DNA of 64,000 nt from Gibbula magus. Lineage: Eukaryota > Mollusca > Gastropoda > Trochida > Trochidae. Below are positions 47,001 to 59,000 of this stretch, piece by piece; positions within the stretch are counted from its first letter, which is position 1, and every line of letters begins with the position of its first letter. The notes under the pieces were generated by a model. The model saw only the letters and a program-made list of their open reading frames with translations. It ran no database searches and had not been told where the DNA came from. The position numbers and the translations under genes are program-made. The stretch covers positions 21,329,232 through 21,393,231 of the forward strand of contig OW388300.1 of assembly GCA_936450465.1 (NCBI GenBank), read 5' to 3'.

Positions 47001-50000
47001 TGTTGATTAATTTAATGATTTGTTGATTCATTTAATGAGTGAATATTCTATCAATACATATGTTTTTTATTTAAATTTTTTTTGAATTAGTTAAAAAACA
47101 GATTCTTTTTCAGAAGGGATCCTCCTTGGGGTACTTATTGCATAAAATCCTAGATTTTAGATATATGACAGGTTGTAACTATATTTTCCACATAAATTAG
47201 TTAAAAAACTAAAAAAACGTACTTTGGGTCACCCCTTTCGAGCCTCACCCCTTACGGTTGTCATGCAACCAAGGGCGGTAACTCTAACCTCACCACTTTC
47301 CAATCTGTCATTCTAGTTGACTGGTCGCACGAAGTTTTTGCTCTCAAGTTTTCTGAGTTACGTCTTCCGATCTTGAAGAAAATGGCCCAAAAGCAATCTG
47401 TATGTGTGGTAACTTCTACCTTTTTACAGTAGGGTCGAATGGCTTCACGGTTTTAGTCGTAGATTTCGTGTATTTGTAACTTACTTTCGCGCACATGGCG
47501 GGAAAGTCGACCCAAGATGGCGGCCATTTTTTCTCGATCGATATGTTTTGATCGTGGAATTTGGTTAGATCTGGGCTTTCCACGTTTATATATATATATT
47601 TTGGGGTTTCATATTCGATTTCTGTAAGTATTTCGAATAGCCCACTGGCCTGCATGCAATTTAGAAAATTACATGTTCTTTTTCTTCCAGTGATGTTTAG
47701 GGGTGTGGCCATGTTTGTTTACGTTTGTACAACTTCGCATTTGCCATTCGCCTCTGCTATTGTTTTTTACATGCATGTTACAAAACAATTACATCTCATT
47801 CCCCCATGTATTTGTATATATATTCTTTAAGAAATTATATATATACGCATGTTGCAAGGATCGGTCTTGAATGGCTATTTTGTTTCTAGCCTTTCAAGCC
47901 GTGTTCCCTGTGTAATGGACCTGTCTCCATAACGGACGGGCATGACGAGTGCTTGCGCTGTCTCGCACAGGATTTTCATCACCCTGTAAAGTGTGATATC
48001 TGCCAGGCTTTCACCCCTAAGGCCAGGGCCAGACGGGATGCTGACCTGAAGTTTTTTGCTGGTGCCTTGATGCAGAACAAGGACATAGCGAACCTCGACC
48101 CTCCATCTAAGGTTAAGAAGCTAGCCAAAGCAGCTAAGCTTAGTGGTAAGAAAGGTAAAGGTAAGGCTTCGGCCTCCGCGACTGTGTCCTCGATCAAGCC
48201 GGTCCTCGATGGTTCTTCATCCGAGGCCGACTCAGTCGAGGACCAGCGGGGGGCCTCAGCTGGGGAATGTACCCACCCTCCCACCCCAACAACAACTAAT
48301 GTAACATCTAACACTAACCTGTTTGATATGTCACAATTCACTGCAACCATAACACAGCAGATGAAGGCTATGATTGACTCGGCGGTCTCGGGGCTCCGTA
48401 CGGAGCTCCGGGCCCCGAGTCGGGAGCCCGATGCTACTCCGGCAAGGGGAGAACTCGATCTCGGCATAGTCCAAGGCACGCTTTCTCCCCGGGGTCCCCA
48501 CCTCCCAGGTTCACCCCTGCGGAGCATGGAGCCCCACAACAACACACAAACACACCAGCACTCCCAGACACCTGGCTTCGGGCAGGTCTCGTCTGGGGGA
48601 CCGCTGGCCCCGCCTAACCTGGAACCACTCCTTGGTGTTGGTTCCCAGGTGACGGCTACCACCTCTACTCCAGGGTACGAGGCGCCTCCTGTGCTTCAGG
48701 ATCAGCGTGCTCGGAACCCTGCCCCGTGCTCCGAGACCCCCGGCCTAGTGTCGGGGTCCTCCGGATCGCACATGGGACCCAAGAGCATCCCCTGGACCAA
48801 GGTCTCGGGGAACCCACTCGAGCTCGGTCCTCGAGCTGGGGACTCGGGACAGCCGGCGACAGCTGACGGGCTCTCTCGGGGCCTTGTCGACGCCCGTGAC
48901 TCTTTCCTTGTGGACTCCGAGGTTGGCTCCGGCCTCTCGGAGCGAACGGGGATCGAGTTCATGGACGTCGATGAGGTTCGGGAGGACTCGGGTTCTTTAT
49001 CAGCTGCCGCTGCCATCAGGAACCTCCGTGGCTTGATCGCGGAGGCTATCCCTGGTGTTGCTGCCCCGGTCCCCGAGCCCGAGGACATGGACTACCGCTT
49101 GTCGGGGGAGGCCTTCGCTAAGAGCAAGGCTCCCGTAGTGGGGCTCCGCGTGCTCCCTTCACTAATGGACGAGCTAGTCGATCCCCTCCTAGCTGGTGCC
49201 CGCTCTACCGCCGATCTAGGCTACTTATCTAGGCGGTATCAGCTGGGGGAGGAAGGCTTGTTCGATATTCCGTTGGTGGGGGACTGCGTGTTTACCGCGG
49301 TTTCTTTGCACCGGCCTAGGGTTACACCCTCGGTCGGTAGGCAAGGTCGGCGGCTGCCACCCTTCACTGTTGGAGCATCTGAGTTAAAGGTGGTGTATCG
49401 GTACTATGAAGATCAGTATCGTAACGCCGCCCAGCAACTCCAGATTGCGGTCCATCAGGCGTACCTGGCCTCCATGCAGGACCAGCTCGCTTTGAAGGTT
49501 GAGGTCTCGGGGAATTCTTCCTCTGAGCTCCTCGGGCAGCTTACCGCGGTCGGTGGCCATCTGGCGCGCGACTCTATCAAGTGTTCGGCTAACCAGATGG
49601 CATGCGCAGTGGTGGGAATGCGCAAGCTGTGGTTGTCGGCGTCAACTTGGATGCCGTCAACCCAGCAGTCCCTGCTGAATTTGCCTTTCCGGGTCGGCTC
49701 TACGCTCTTCCCGGGGGCTCAGCAGGTACTCCGGGACACCGCGGACGTCGTCACGACCTGCCGGGAGACCTCTAAGGTTCTCTCCGTGCAGGTGTCGTGC
49801 GTGTCCAACCCTCCCTCTGCTCGTTCCTCAGCGCCGACTGGGAAACCAGCTTGGATGTCAGCTAGTCTGAATCAAGCTGGGGGCAGGGGCAAGGGTCCCA
49901 AGAAACGTGGCGGGAAACACCAGCAGCCATCTGGCAAGCAGGGGTTTCGGGGGCGCGGGAAGCCAAACCAGGGCTCCTAGCTCCTCCCGTACCGCTCGGG

Positions 50001-53000
50001 GTGTCCAAAATTCCGGGGGCCGGAGTGCCGCCGGAGACGGACACCTTATGCTTATTGGGACACATCCCTGTTGGCGGCCGACTGTCGAGGTTCATAGACG
50101 CTTGGGCCAAGGCCACGTCAAACACCTGGGTCCTGTCCACACTCAGGGAAGGCCACATGCCACAGTGGAAGCGCGGTCCACCTTCATTTACCGGGGTGCG
50201 GCACACGAAGGTGCCCTCCGCGCCGGAGAAGGTGGACATCCTCCGCTCAGAAGTCAAAGCGTTGCTGAGCAAGGCTGCGATAGAGCTAGTGCCTGTGGGC
50301 CAGGAAGAGAGCGGATATTATTCCACATACTTCCTGGTGACCAAGAAGGGCGGAGGGTTCAGACCTATCCTAAATCTAAAGATCATGAACAAACTCATAG
50401 AGGTACCATCGTTCAAGATGGAGACTCTAAGGTCTGTGATTTCGTCAGTGCAGGTCGGGGAGTGGCTATCCTCCATAGACCTCAAAGACGCTTACCTTCA
50501 CGTACCGATGCACCCAGACTTCAAGAAGTTTCTGCGGTTTGCATTCGACGGGAAGTGTTATCAGTTCAGGGTGTTACCCTTCGGAATCTCCACGGCTCCG
50601 AGGGTATTCACCAAGCTCATGCTGGTAGCTGCTCAGGTAGCCAGGTCTCAGGGCAGGTGCTGTCATCCCTACCTGGACGACTGGCTCCTCAGAGCGCTGT
50701 CTCAGCTACAGAACCACGAGTCCACCCAGGCCATTCTGCACACGTTGGTCTCGCTGGGGTGGATAGTGAATCTCAAAAAGTCGGAGCTAGCCCCATCACG
50801 GGACTTAGTCTTCCTGGGCTCCAGGTTCCGGACGGAGCCGGGGATCGTATCCCTGGCCCCGGACCGGGTCCCGAAGATCCTCGGGGCTGTGAACTCGTTT
50901 CTCAGCGCTCCAACCCACACGGCTCGGGTCTGGCTCCAGCTCCTCGGAGTCATGGCAGCGACCATAGACGTGGTTTGGAGGTCCCGGCTCCGCATGAGGC
51001 CCGTCCAACAAGCTTTGGCGGGTCTGTGGTCCCACTCGGAGTCTTACGAGAAGCTGCTCGTCACTCCGGGGTGGGTCTTACCACACCTCTCTTGGTGGAC
51101 CAATGTCGATCACCTGACTCGGGGTTACCCCCTGCAGGCTCCGGCGCTGACCCTGACTGTTCAGACCGACGCCTCCCTCACGGGATGGGGCGGGGTTCTG
51201 GGATCTCGTACGGTCTCGGGCCTGTGGTCACAAGCCGAGTCTCAGATGCACATCAATGTGTTAGAACTCAGGGCGGCCAGGCTAGTCTTGCAACATCTGA
51301 GAGATCAGGTGAGGGGTCAGGTGGTCCGGCTTCAGCTGGACAACAGGACCGTCATGGCTTACATCCTCAATCAGGGCGGGACGGTTTCTCCGTCCCTCCT
51401 GGAGGAGACGTGGCAGTTCTTCCTTTGGTGCGACGAGGTCGACACCACGGTTCTGCCAGTGTACTTACCAGGGGTGGACAATATCCGAGCGGACGCTCTG
51501 TCTCGCCGGATCCTTGCCCCCCACGAGTGGCTACTGGATCGAGAGATATTCGAGACTATCTCCCAGTTATACGGGTCATTCCAGGTGGATCTGTTTGCGT
51601 CAGGGACGAACTTTCAGATACCCCAGTTTTGCTCCAGGATACCCGACACTCGGGCTCTATCCCAGGATGCATTCGAACTGGACTGGACAGACAGAGTTCT
51701 GTGGGCTTTCCCACCAGTGCCTCTGATCTCCAAAGTCCTTGCCCGTCTAGCCACTCATCCTCCGCGTCTGCTGGTGCTAATCACACCTCTGTGGGCAGCG
51801 CAAACTTGGTTTCCACAGGTACTCAGGTCTCTGGCTATGCCACCTGTTCTGTTACCGTGTCGGCCGGGACTTCTGTCCCAGGACGGAGCCCCCCACCCCA
51901 ACCCCAGGGTGCAGTGGGTGGCTTGGCCTCTGTCCGGAATCGCCTCCAAAGTAGCGGTATTCCTGCACGAGTTGCAGACACAATACTGGCTTCGAGGAGG
52001 GATTCAACGAACATTCAATATGAAGATAGATGGGCCTGCTATTCGCGCTGGTGTGCAGATAGGGACGTACTCGATCCCTTTTCTGCAGATCTAGTGTTGG
52101 TCCTGGAGTTTCTGCAGTCTAGATTGGATGCGGGCTTGGCCGCATCGACTGTCAGAGGTTATTCCACGGCTATTTCAGCCTTTCATGTCCCGGTGGACGG
52201 CGCTCTTTTGGGTGCCCATCCATTGGTCAAGCGTTTTTTAGCAGGCGTGGACAGGATCCGGCCTCCTGTGAGGCGGATCAGCCCAGTGTGGGACCTTTCA
52301 ATAGTCCTCGATTGGCTATCGGGGCCTAGGTTCAGGGATTTGTCTTCACTGTCTCTCCAGTTATTGACCTGGAAGGCAGCTTTTCTAGTGGCGGTGGCGT
52401 CTGGCAGACGGGTAGGCGACATACATGCTATGTCTGCCGATCCCGATCTCACAGTCTTCCACAGGGACAGAGTCAGTATCAGGCTGCCAGACTCCTACCG
52501 ACCAAAAGTGGCCCACTCCTTTCATGTGTCGGCCCCCATTGAATTGCCCGCGCTTAGACAGCCGGCAGCTTCGGGCTCTCAGGCCTCGCACGATCACATC
52601 CTAGACGTGCGCAGGACCTTGAGAGCATATGTTAAGAGAACAGCCTCTATCCGTAGGGATAATCAGCTTTTCTGCTGTTACGGTGGAGGTAAACAAGGTT
52701 TGCCCGCCTCTAAACAGTCAATCTCGAGATGGATTGTCTCGGCAGTATGCCTAGCGTATGTTCACAAGGGCCGTGAGCCCCCAGGTGACCTCAAGGCTCA
52801 TTCGGTTAGAGCAGTCGCGACGTCCAAGGCGTACGCAGCGGCCCTGCCTATCGAAGAGATCTGCTCCGCTGCTATCTGGAGCCAGCCTAGCACGTTCATT
52901 CGTCATTACCAACTCGACAGGCTCTCGGGCGAGCGTGCTCGGTTTGGTCAGACAGTTCTCTCCGGTGGGCAGAGTCGTCAACCCCCTAGCTGAATGAGCT

Positions 53001-56000
53001 GATGAGGGTTGGTCGATCTGTTGTTTTTAATTATTAACTAACGCCACTAATATCCGTTGATACTAAGGGCCCAAGTCCTTTATCCCACGGTTATTTCCCC
53101 GGCTGAGGACTCCCGTGGGGTGATCTTTGCTATGGGATTTTTTGTCCTCATCTTCTCTCTTACAAAAAAGGGGGGGGGGCGGGGTTTTCAGACCTGTAAG
53201 GCGACTGAGAGTGCGCCACGTAATCCCCAGGTCATTGAGGTTATAGCCCATGGTGGATCCATTTTTGTACTTTGGGTGAGTAATCTCTTGTACTCTCTCG
53301 GGTGCAGTCTGAATGCCACTGCCATTGATTTAATCTTTGGGAGTCTGTCTTATGCAATAAGTACCCCAAGGAGGATCCCTTCTGAAAAAGAATCGAACAA
53401 ACCTGTATAGGTTCCAGATTCTTTGAAGAGGATCCTCCTTGGGGTAGGGCCACCCACCTCCCCTTCATTCAGCCTGCATGACTGGATTGGAAAGTGGTGA
53501 GGTTAGGGTTACCGCCCTTGGTTGCATGACAACCGTAAGGGGTGAGGCTCGAAAGGGGTGACCCAAAGTACGTTTTTTTAGTTTTTTAACTAATTTTATG
53601 TGGAAAATATAGTTACAACCTGTCATATATCTAAAATCTAGGATTTTATGCAATAAGTACCCCAAGGAGGATCCTCTTCAAAGAATCTGGAACCTATACA
53701 GGTTTGTTCGAATTTTTTCATGCCATGTAATGCAAAAATGCAAGATGGCGGCCAGTCAGCTATATAACTCAATCTTTAAATTCCTAAACACTTTTCAACT
53801 ACAAAGAATCGGACCTGTATTAGAAACATCAACGTCTAAAGATATGTTTTTTGTGGGACAGGAAGATGAGAAAGCTGCTAAGAAGAAGGCAGTAGCGGCT
53901 GGGTTGTCAGGGCAACAAGTACCTGAATCTACTGAAGAGACACAGGAAGAGGAGGAGGTGAGGTGCATGCTGGGATGTCAGGAGTTCCAAATCTACCTTT
54001 AATGTCTTTATGTAACTTATGAAACAAAGCCATAAGAGTGAAACAAATGGAATATTTTTTTAAAGACTGTAATGTCAGTTTACTGTATTCTGATTTCATG
54101 TTATTTATTTCATGAAATGTAATTTTTATTTGCAGTTTTTACATTCATTATAAGTTTTATAAACAAAGGGAAAGAAGAAATTAGATTTGATAGGTTATTG
54201 AGCTTTCTTCTATTCGTGGTTCGGTACTGAATAGAAAATGATCCAAACCATATAAAAATTATGTCATTATACATGTTCCGAATCCAAGTGTACTTTCCCT
54301 GTTTTACAAATTGTCTGTATTTTTACACACAAAAATATGTACATTTTAAATTCTGTTTCTGTATGATTATTTATCTTAAAAGTTTTATTTTCTTTTCAAA
54401 GCGAAGAATCAAACTTCTGATGAGCAGTATGTCCGCCACAGGGGCACAGGAGGTGAGTTGCCATAGCAACAACGCAGTAGTCAACACTAGTCAGCATGTT
54501 CTGTAAGACAAGGACTAGGCTAGTGCATCACTGCTGTACAGTACAGTTAAATGTTATACAGTACAGTGATTTAGAGCTATACAGTACAGTATTGTGTATT
54601 CGCGCTATACAATACAGTGAGGTATCTTGGCGAAATTTAGAATTCTTCAGGGTTTTGATTTTTTGTTAAAATTTGACTGGTTTCGAAATATTTGAGCACT
54701 GGGTAAATCAATATCTTGACAAAATTTTAACGTTTGAAAAATAAAATTTTCTACTAACTTTAGCTTGTAGTCAGTTCATTCCAAACCTGAAGGTTGAGTA
54801 TTTTTAGCGCTATGCACTATTGTTCAGTGAACAGTGATCTTATTGTAGGATTTATATTTGTTCATAAAACATGATCAATTACTCGTAATAATTATGTCTG
54901 TCAACGTTATTTTCTAATACTTTCAGTAATTATTATGTTTCAATTATGCATGTCTTTTTAAATAAATATATCCATTCAATGTTTTCATAACATTTTCGTT
55001 TTAACTAAAACTCATTTGAACATAATTTTTACTGCATTCAAACCTTGATTACATACTTCTGCTTGGCTTAGATTTGATACTTCTATAATCATCTTTGAGC
55101 TAAAATTCTGTACCAATTTCTGAATCAACATTATAATGGATTGCTATTGCATCAAGCTTTCAAATTTATATTTCAATCAATTGGATATCATTTTCAAACT
55201 TATTGCAGCTCTCATTTCAATGCAGAAAACATTCCTGCTGATTTCATATAACGATTGATTTCAAAGGAAACAACAGCCAAAAATATTATTCCTTTAATCT
55301 TATATTAAAAAACAAATCATTCTCTTGAAACAAGTCTCTTTTATTTTGTTTATTTTTTTCATTAAAAAATTACTAATTTTGGCAAAACCTTTACTTTCTC
55401 CATCTTTCCTTCCCATCACCCTGTTCTCTCCGTCTCTGTCTCTGTTGTTATCACCTTGTTACAAATGTTTTTGTGGGCTGCTTCCTGTCGAAGCACTGCA
55501 TGATTATCCCCCCTTGTTCAATGTCGTTCAGGGAAAGCTAACTGCCAGTGCTGTTGGGTCCATTGTCGGCATGCAATCTGAAGAAATTCAACAGATCGCT
55601 TCAGAGTATGCTGAAAAAGTAAGTTGTCATAGTTGTCATAGTTGTCATATGTGCAGTGAAGATTCAGTAAATACCTGTTTCCATGGTTTTGAATTTTATT
55701 TTGCTCATGCCAGGCAATACAGTGCATGAGAGTTGCTTTTGATAGTTTTGCATGCTTGTTTGAAATATTTCTAGAGTCTTATTTATCGACTTTCAAGATA
55801 AAAATGTTTGTTGAAATCGGCGCATAATGTTGGTATTAATCATGTCTTTTTCAGAGCCTCAATTATTCAAGACATTCATCCATGCATTTTCTAATATTCA
55901 ATTGATAAAGTCGCATTTTTTTTCGTTCTATGCTCAAATATGTAGATATGAAATACATGTTGACTGGGAAATAAATTGGTTTTGGATATATAATGAGTAG

Positions 56001-59000
56001 TGAAAATGTCTGAAAGACTCTGATTATGGGTCATACTCTGTTGACAATTTTTTTTTTTATAAAAAGAATTGACTAACAAATCATGTGTCTATCAAACCTC
56101 ATTCAAGTGATGCAATTTCTGAAGTGAAAGTTGTAAAATTAACCATTTTTATGTAAGATTTTACCCTTACCGTTCCGATGGTTTAATTCTAACACATTTT
56201 CAGGAGTAACAATCTTGAAACTTATTTACTTTGTCAATTCAAAACAGTTTTGACTAATGCAAGCAATACTAACACGTAGACAGATGTATGAATTCTAACC
56301 ATTTTAACTTAAATTTGAAAGTTGGAACTAATAAAATTAAGTTCAAATCAAAACTCTAAATGAATAAATTTTGAAAACAACTCAAGTTACACTGAAGATG
56401 TCTCCATAAGTTTGTCCTGTTTTCACCTGAACCAATTTTAGATTTGATTTTTTTTATCAATTTACCTTTTCTAACGTCAGCAAGCAGAGATCGAGCAAAT
56501 CGAGAAGACGGAACGTGTCGGCGGAGCTCAACAACACAAACGGGTTACTGCAGCGCTTCGTAAACAGATCGAACAACAAACTTCCAAACTGGAAGAGGTG
56601 AGAGAACTCATAAAGGACCATGTTATGTTTCCAGTCATCCAAATCATCCAAAAACTACAGGAACACTTTCAATATAATGCAGCTATTCCAGAAATAGGAA
56701 ATAGATAAAGCAGGCCACTTATGGTTTAGTAGTTCTTTATGGACTAAATTTGTATAGTGGTAGTCATGCACACCAAAGACGTGGGGTCAAATCCTGGTGG
56801 ATGCACCTAAAATTTTAGACCTCGGTCTCTTGTGTTGTGTCCTTGGGAAAGGCACTTCATCAACACTGAACTCAGCTTCCAAACGCAAGGCATAACTCTT
56901 GCCAGTCTGCATTACTGGCTGATTTAACCCTTGCGGTATTTCCCTCGCTTTCTTGTGTCGAGGCAGTGAATCGCTGCACTGGAAATGCATAGCGGGCCTG
57001 GATTTCTAAACACAGATTTCTTAAGGAAATACTGCAAGGCCTAAATCAGCCAGTAATGGAGACTGGCAAGAGTTATGCCTTGCATTGGGAAGTTGCACTG
57101 AACTCAGTCCACCAAGCTCTGTAAATGGGTAGCTGAAACACTGGTGTACAGACCTACAAGGTTTTGTGTAGCGTTTGTTGATAAATTGCAGACCTCATTT
57201 ATCTTCCGATCTATGCCTCGATCTGCTTAGTTATTCATATCTGACTGAACTGTCAAAACAGTTTTTCCACTATTGTATGTCAACTTCTAGAGGGTAGCTT
57301 CTGCACATACACGAGGCTTGCTTGTTAATGATGTTGTCATTAGCTCAGCTCCAAAAGGACAATTCCATCAGAGTAAAGTGCTATGAAGGAGATTTTAGCA
57401 TGCAAGGACAATTTATCAATTTGGTTAAATTCAGGATAAGTATTGGTTATGATTACGTTGTGGACATGGGCTGTTTTCTGTTTGTTATTGAATTATCTGT
57501 TTGAATTTCCTTTATTTGCTTGTTTATTTTATAAGTTCTAATTCTAATGTTTGTGAATGTTGCAGGTGACAGCGAGACATTCAGAACTCCACCAGACTTA
57601 CTTGGATACCCAGCAGAAACTGACAGAGGTATGTCTGAATAGTGATAGAATATTCTCTTAAATAATCTGATTAACTATTTCCTTATTTCATGATTCTGTC
57701 AAATATCTAACAGAGATTTGTTGATGTTTATAATTATTGACATCGACATTCCATCCTTGTGTGTGTTCAGCTTACCTCAAAAGGTCTCATTGAGTTGATA
57801 CAAGAATTATATTTTTTCATTAGTGGTATGCATATGTGATACAGAGTTATCTCCCTTAGAAGACCCAAGTATAATAGATACTGGGTTGTGGATCTTTCAT
57901 GCACATTGGAAACAACTGATCAATATGGAAACAACACAATTTTATAGAATGCTCGCAATATCCATCACAGTCTTTAACATTGTTTGAGATACCTTTTAGT
58001 GTCGACCATCCTCGGTTACCCATGGTTTTATATATGCTCCGATACTCTCCACTTTATCACCCATGGGACTGTACTCAAATTACCCGCCCTCGGCCGGCGT
58101 GAGCCAATCAAACTGCTACGCAGCTTGGACCTGCGAACCAATGACAATTCCTATCACTTCGTTGCAAAGCATGCGAGGTCATTTTGTTAGCCATCCGTCA
58201 CCGGTTATCTCCCTTGACCATTTCCGTCTTATCCTATTGAGCATTTTCTTTGGTTACTAACTTCGTCACGCCGGCCAAGGGCGGGTAATTTTAGTACAGG
58301 TTTTTCTGATAAGGTTTCCCATGGGGAAAATAATACCATGGGTTACCGAGGATGAGTTTCGACTGGCAATCAGGACTTGTCATTTCAAAAATCAACCAGT
58401 TTCTTCTAAAATTAAACAGGCCCTGCAGTATATTGGCACTTCGTTTATCAAAAATCACATTTGCCAGACGGGCTTGCTAGCCACTTATGCAAATGGCCCC
58501 CATCTGAAAATAGCCAGCATTTGACCGAAGGGCAGGCAGTTATTTTGATCACTAAAACGGTATCAGTCAAAGTCAGTCTGATTAAAATAGATTTCCGAGG
58601 AATAAAAATTGCAAAATAGTGCATCTACCGGGATGCAAACTCATATCGTTCGGAGGAATCTACAGAATCTGTTCGTATCCCAGTAGATGCATAATTTTGA
58701 AAATTTTATTCCTTGGAATAGGGTTGATTTTAATCAGACTGCAGTCAAAGTTAACATTCCATGTCTCAGCTTTAGACACACACACTAAGAATACCTGTGC
58801 ATGTTATTATAAGAAGAAATAGATTTGACAAACCTATTGATACTACAGGTGCGGGAGCAGAGCCAGAATATAGACTCTGAGATGGAGAGACTGTCGGAGG
58901 TGGAGACGGAGGAGAACCAAGGGTGAGTCCATCACCGATGTGATCCTGTCTTGGGACATAAACAATCTTAGCAAAGCACATTTCTTTGAAGAAAATATAC

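Larger units (their letters stand above)
47101..53710 (+). mobile_element. Complete DIRS-type tyrosine recombinase retrotransposon
   Basis: This 6.6-kb element lies in CCDC93 intron 8 in the sense direction. Its order is left inverted terminal repeat, gag-like frame, RT/RNase H/methyltransferase frame, overlapping tyrosine recombinase frame, internal complementary region, right inverted terminal repeat. This is the full DIRS1-type layout: no LTRs in direct order, no integrase, and a recombinase overlapping the RT. No target duplication is expected for such elements and none was seen. The three frames have no stops or frameshifts, the terminal repeats are nearly identical, and the coding part is much GC-richer than its surroundings. 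All of this points to a recent insertion. Confidence 0.95.

Noticed and set aside
47979..49088. Two long minus-strand frames opposite DIRS gag (227 and 128 codons)
   Set aside because: They are shadows of a GC-rich, codon-biased gag frame. They have no recognisable domain and the gag frame has clear zinc-binding and basic regions.
49907..51900. First 675 codons of the 1,028-codon frame as a separate protein
   Set aside because: This is the region of the RT read in another frame, low-complexity and without domains. Only the recombinase part is accepted, though the open frame is noted as a finding.
53743..53756. A new gene start at AAGATGGCGGCC between the DIRS and exon 9
   Set aside because: The 90-codon frame beginning at 53730 owes most of its length to running into CCDC93 exon 9. 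The exon boundaries match CCDC93 without it, so it is treated as intronic, with the motif noted.
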